NCBI GenBank assembly: GCA_963676655.2
Contig: CAXXKX010000003.1
Coordinates: 2,976,001-3,040,000, forward strand
Length of the DNA: 64,000 nucleotides
DNA from: G963676655 sp963676655
Lineage (GTDB): Bacteria; Verrucomicrobiota; Lentisphaeria; Victivallales; Victivallaceae
Reading direction: 5' to 3'
The notes beneath the pieces were generated by a model. That model saw nothing but the letters and a program-made list of their open reading frames with translations, did not search any database and was not told the DNA's origin. Shown one piece after another: positions 63,039 to 64,000 of this stretch. Each line of letters begins with the position of its first letter. Positions within the stretch are counted from its first letter, which is position 1. A program made the position numbers and the translations under genes.

Positions 63039-63926
63039 TCACGGCACAATTTTTTCATGTTGTAGGATGGGATTGCCAAGCGTATGGTTGATAAAGCAAT
63101 TTACCGTATGCGCCAGCAATTTCCGTCCTATACGAACAGTCAAATGCCACATATCTCTGGCTCTGACTTTCTCAATATTAAATCTTTCACTCAATTGTCC
63201 TATTACAGTTTCCACCAGTCTTCTTTTGTCATTCATCCATTTAATAAGTTCTTTTGGTCTTTTGTCTTTCATATTGCTCCGTAATGGGGTATGAATTTCA
63301 ATACCTGCATTATTGAGCTCTGTTTTCCTGTTTTTTGAGCAGATATAGCCCTTGTCGCCAAGTAAATCAGATCCAGAATTTGAACTTATTTCAAAGATCA
63401 TATCCCGTTCATCAATATTTGCCGCAGCAACCGTACAATCAATAATCAGCCCTTTCTGATCAATTAGCAAATGTCCCTTAAAACCGAAATATCGTAACCC
63501 TTTTGCCGCACAATATCCAAATTCCGCATTTTCCTTGAACAGCCTTGAAAAATGTGCTCTTCTAAATCCGCAAACAGGAATGGGAAAACCATCGACTATG
63601 CTCAACTTGCTACCAGAAGGTAAAAGGTTTTGAACAATATTTTTTCGTATTTCCTGTTTGACCGACCAAAGATTTGCCGCTTGACGCAGGAATGTAGTAC
63701 GATTTCCGAGCATTGGAAACAAATGCAACCAGTGATCTCTGAAATAACTATGGATATCTTTATCCTTATCAAATCCTTTGGATTCTCCAACTATTTCCAT
63801 AGTAATCACCTCGGCATCAGACAATTTCGGCTGTGCCCCACGTTTCCTCAATTTATTTTTTATGATTTTTTTCAGTATTTCATCTACCAAACAGTAAACT
63901 TCGATGATATATTCTTCGGTGAGCAT
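63039..63926 (-). CDS. IS982-family transposase
   Basis: 295 aa. The N-terminal 'AEVITMEIVGESKGFDKDKDIHSYFRDHWLHLFP' and the DDE core 'LSIVDGFPIPVC' (D), 'DLLGDKGYIC' (D) and 'DKRRLVETVIGQLSERF' (E) are typical of IS982. Length is normal and the frame intact. Terminal repeats could not be assigned, partly because the window ends 75 nt beyond the start. Palindromic sequence lies in the promoter region (63928-63974). Confidence 0.88.
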   Translation of the reverse strand: MLTEEYIIEVYCLVDEILKKIIKNKLRKRGAQPKLSDAEVITMEIVGESKGFDKDKDIHSYFRDHWLHLFPMLGNRTTFLRQAANLWSVKQEIRKNIVQNLLPSGSKLSIVDGFPIPVCGFRRAHFSRLFKENAEFGYCAAKGLRYFGFKGHLLIDQKGLIIDCTVAAANIDERDMIFEISSNSGSDLLGDKGYICSKNRKTELNNAGIEIHTPLRSNMKDKRPKELIKWMNDKRRLVETVIGQLSERFNIEKVRARDMWHLTVRIGRKLLAHTVNCFINHTLGNPILQHEKIVP

Positions 63927-63927
63927 G

Positions 63928-63997
63928 TTGGATAACCCTTTTTAAATTTAGACGTAGTTATCCAAATTTAAAAATGGTAATGTCCATAATATGGACA
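63928..63997. promoter_or_regulatory. palindrome cluster upstream of IS982 transposase
   Basis: TTGGATAAC (63928-63936) with GTTATCCAA (63957-63965) and TTTTTAAATTT (63939-63949) with AAATTTAAAAA (63964-63974) are overlapping perfect inverted repeats. TGTCCATA-A-TATGGACA (63981-63997) is a further palindrome. They could be an IS end, promoter or operator. Confidence 0.45.
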
Positions 63998-64000
63998 CTT

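Overview
The window looks like the chromosome of a Lentisphaerota (Victivallis/Lentisphaera-type) or closely related PVC-group bacterium. This is inferred from gene families: secreted prepilin-like proteins with the FTLIELLVVIAIIAIL N-terminus and an H-X9-DG tail, a stand-alone uroporphyrinogen-decarboxylase-like protein, a formylglycine sulfatase, a large secreted GH20-like glycosidase, and AraC and LacI regulators beside them. No rRNA, tRNA or CRISPR array was seen.

Layout. (1) 1-3.2 kb: the start of a leftward HU/IHF gene, a MerR regulator with a near-perfect sigma70 promoter, a leftward prepilin-like gene and an integrase-type (DDE) transposase. (2) 3.4-23.8 kb, all leftward: two giant exported proteins end to end. 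One is 3148 aa (alpha-toroid repeats, CARDB, DUF4114-like, PKD, eight 97-aa repeats). The other is a 3078 aa transglutaminase-like/Ig/YD-repeat Rhs protein with an AT-rich C-terminal tip. They are followed by a small membrane protein that could be its immunity partner and by a displaced Rhs-core fragment. (3) 24.5-49.6 kb: a mobilisable genetic island. It carries a PRTRC cassette (E, C/ubiquitin-like, F, B/E2-like, ThiF/E1-like), many small hypothetical genes, an ADP-ribosyltransferase-like toxin-antitoxin candidate, an AAA-ATPase/PD-(D/E)XK protein, a 1.7-kaa methylase-helicase and a convergent MobF relaxase-helicase. (4) 49.6-51.1 kb: an IS5-family element with clear inverted repeats. (5) 51.2-61.6 kb: chromosomal carbohydrate/sulfate genes (AraC, UroD-like, sulfatase, LacI, prepilin, GH20-like), with a broken prepilin gene next to a group II intron fragment. 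(6) 61.7-64 kb: a decayed IS630 element and an IS982 transposase.

The most unusual material is in the island. At least nine nested long hairpins precede its genes. Two of them (43011-43080 and 43579-43647) share architecture with compensatory base changes in the central stem, the signature of a conserved RNA, and both can form an alternative 3' hairpin. Two others enclose the Shine-Dalgarno of the methylase-helicase gene and of its truncated duplicate. A palindromic dispersed repeat occurs four times. A tandem duplication with a 7-nt microhomology junction has produced two cargo slots and a 44-aa chimeric reading frame. The ubiquitin-like cassette lacks a visible JAB protease and ParB. Two island proteins carry beta-clamp-type QxDLF motifs.
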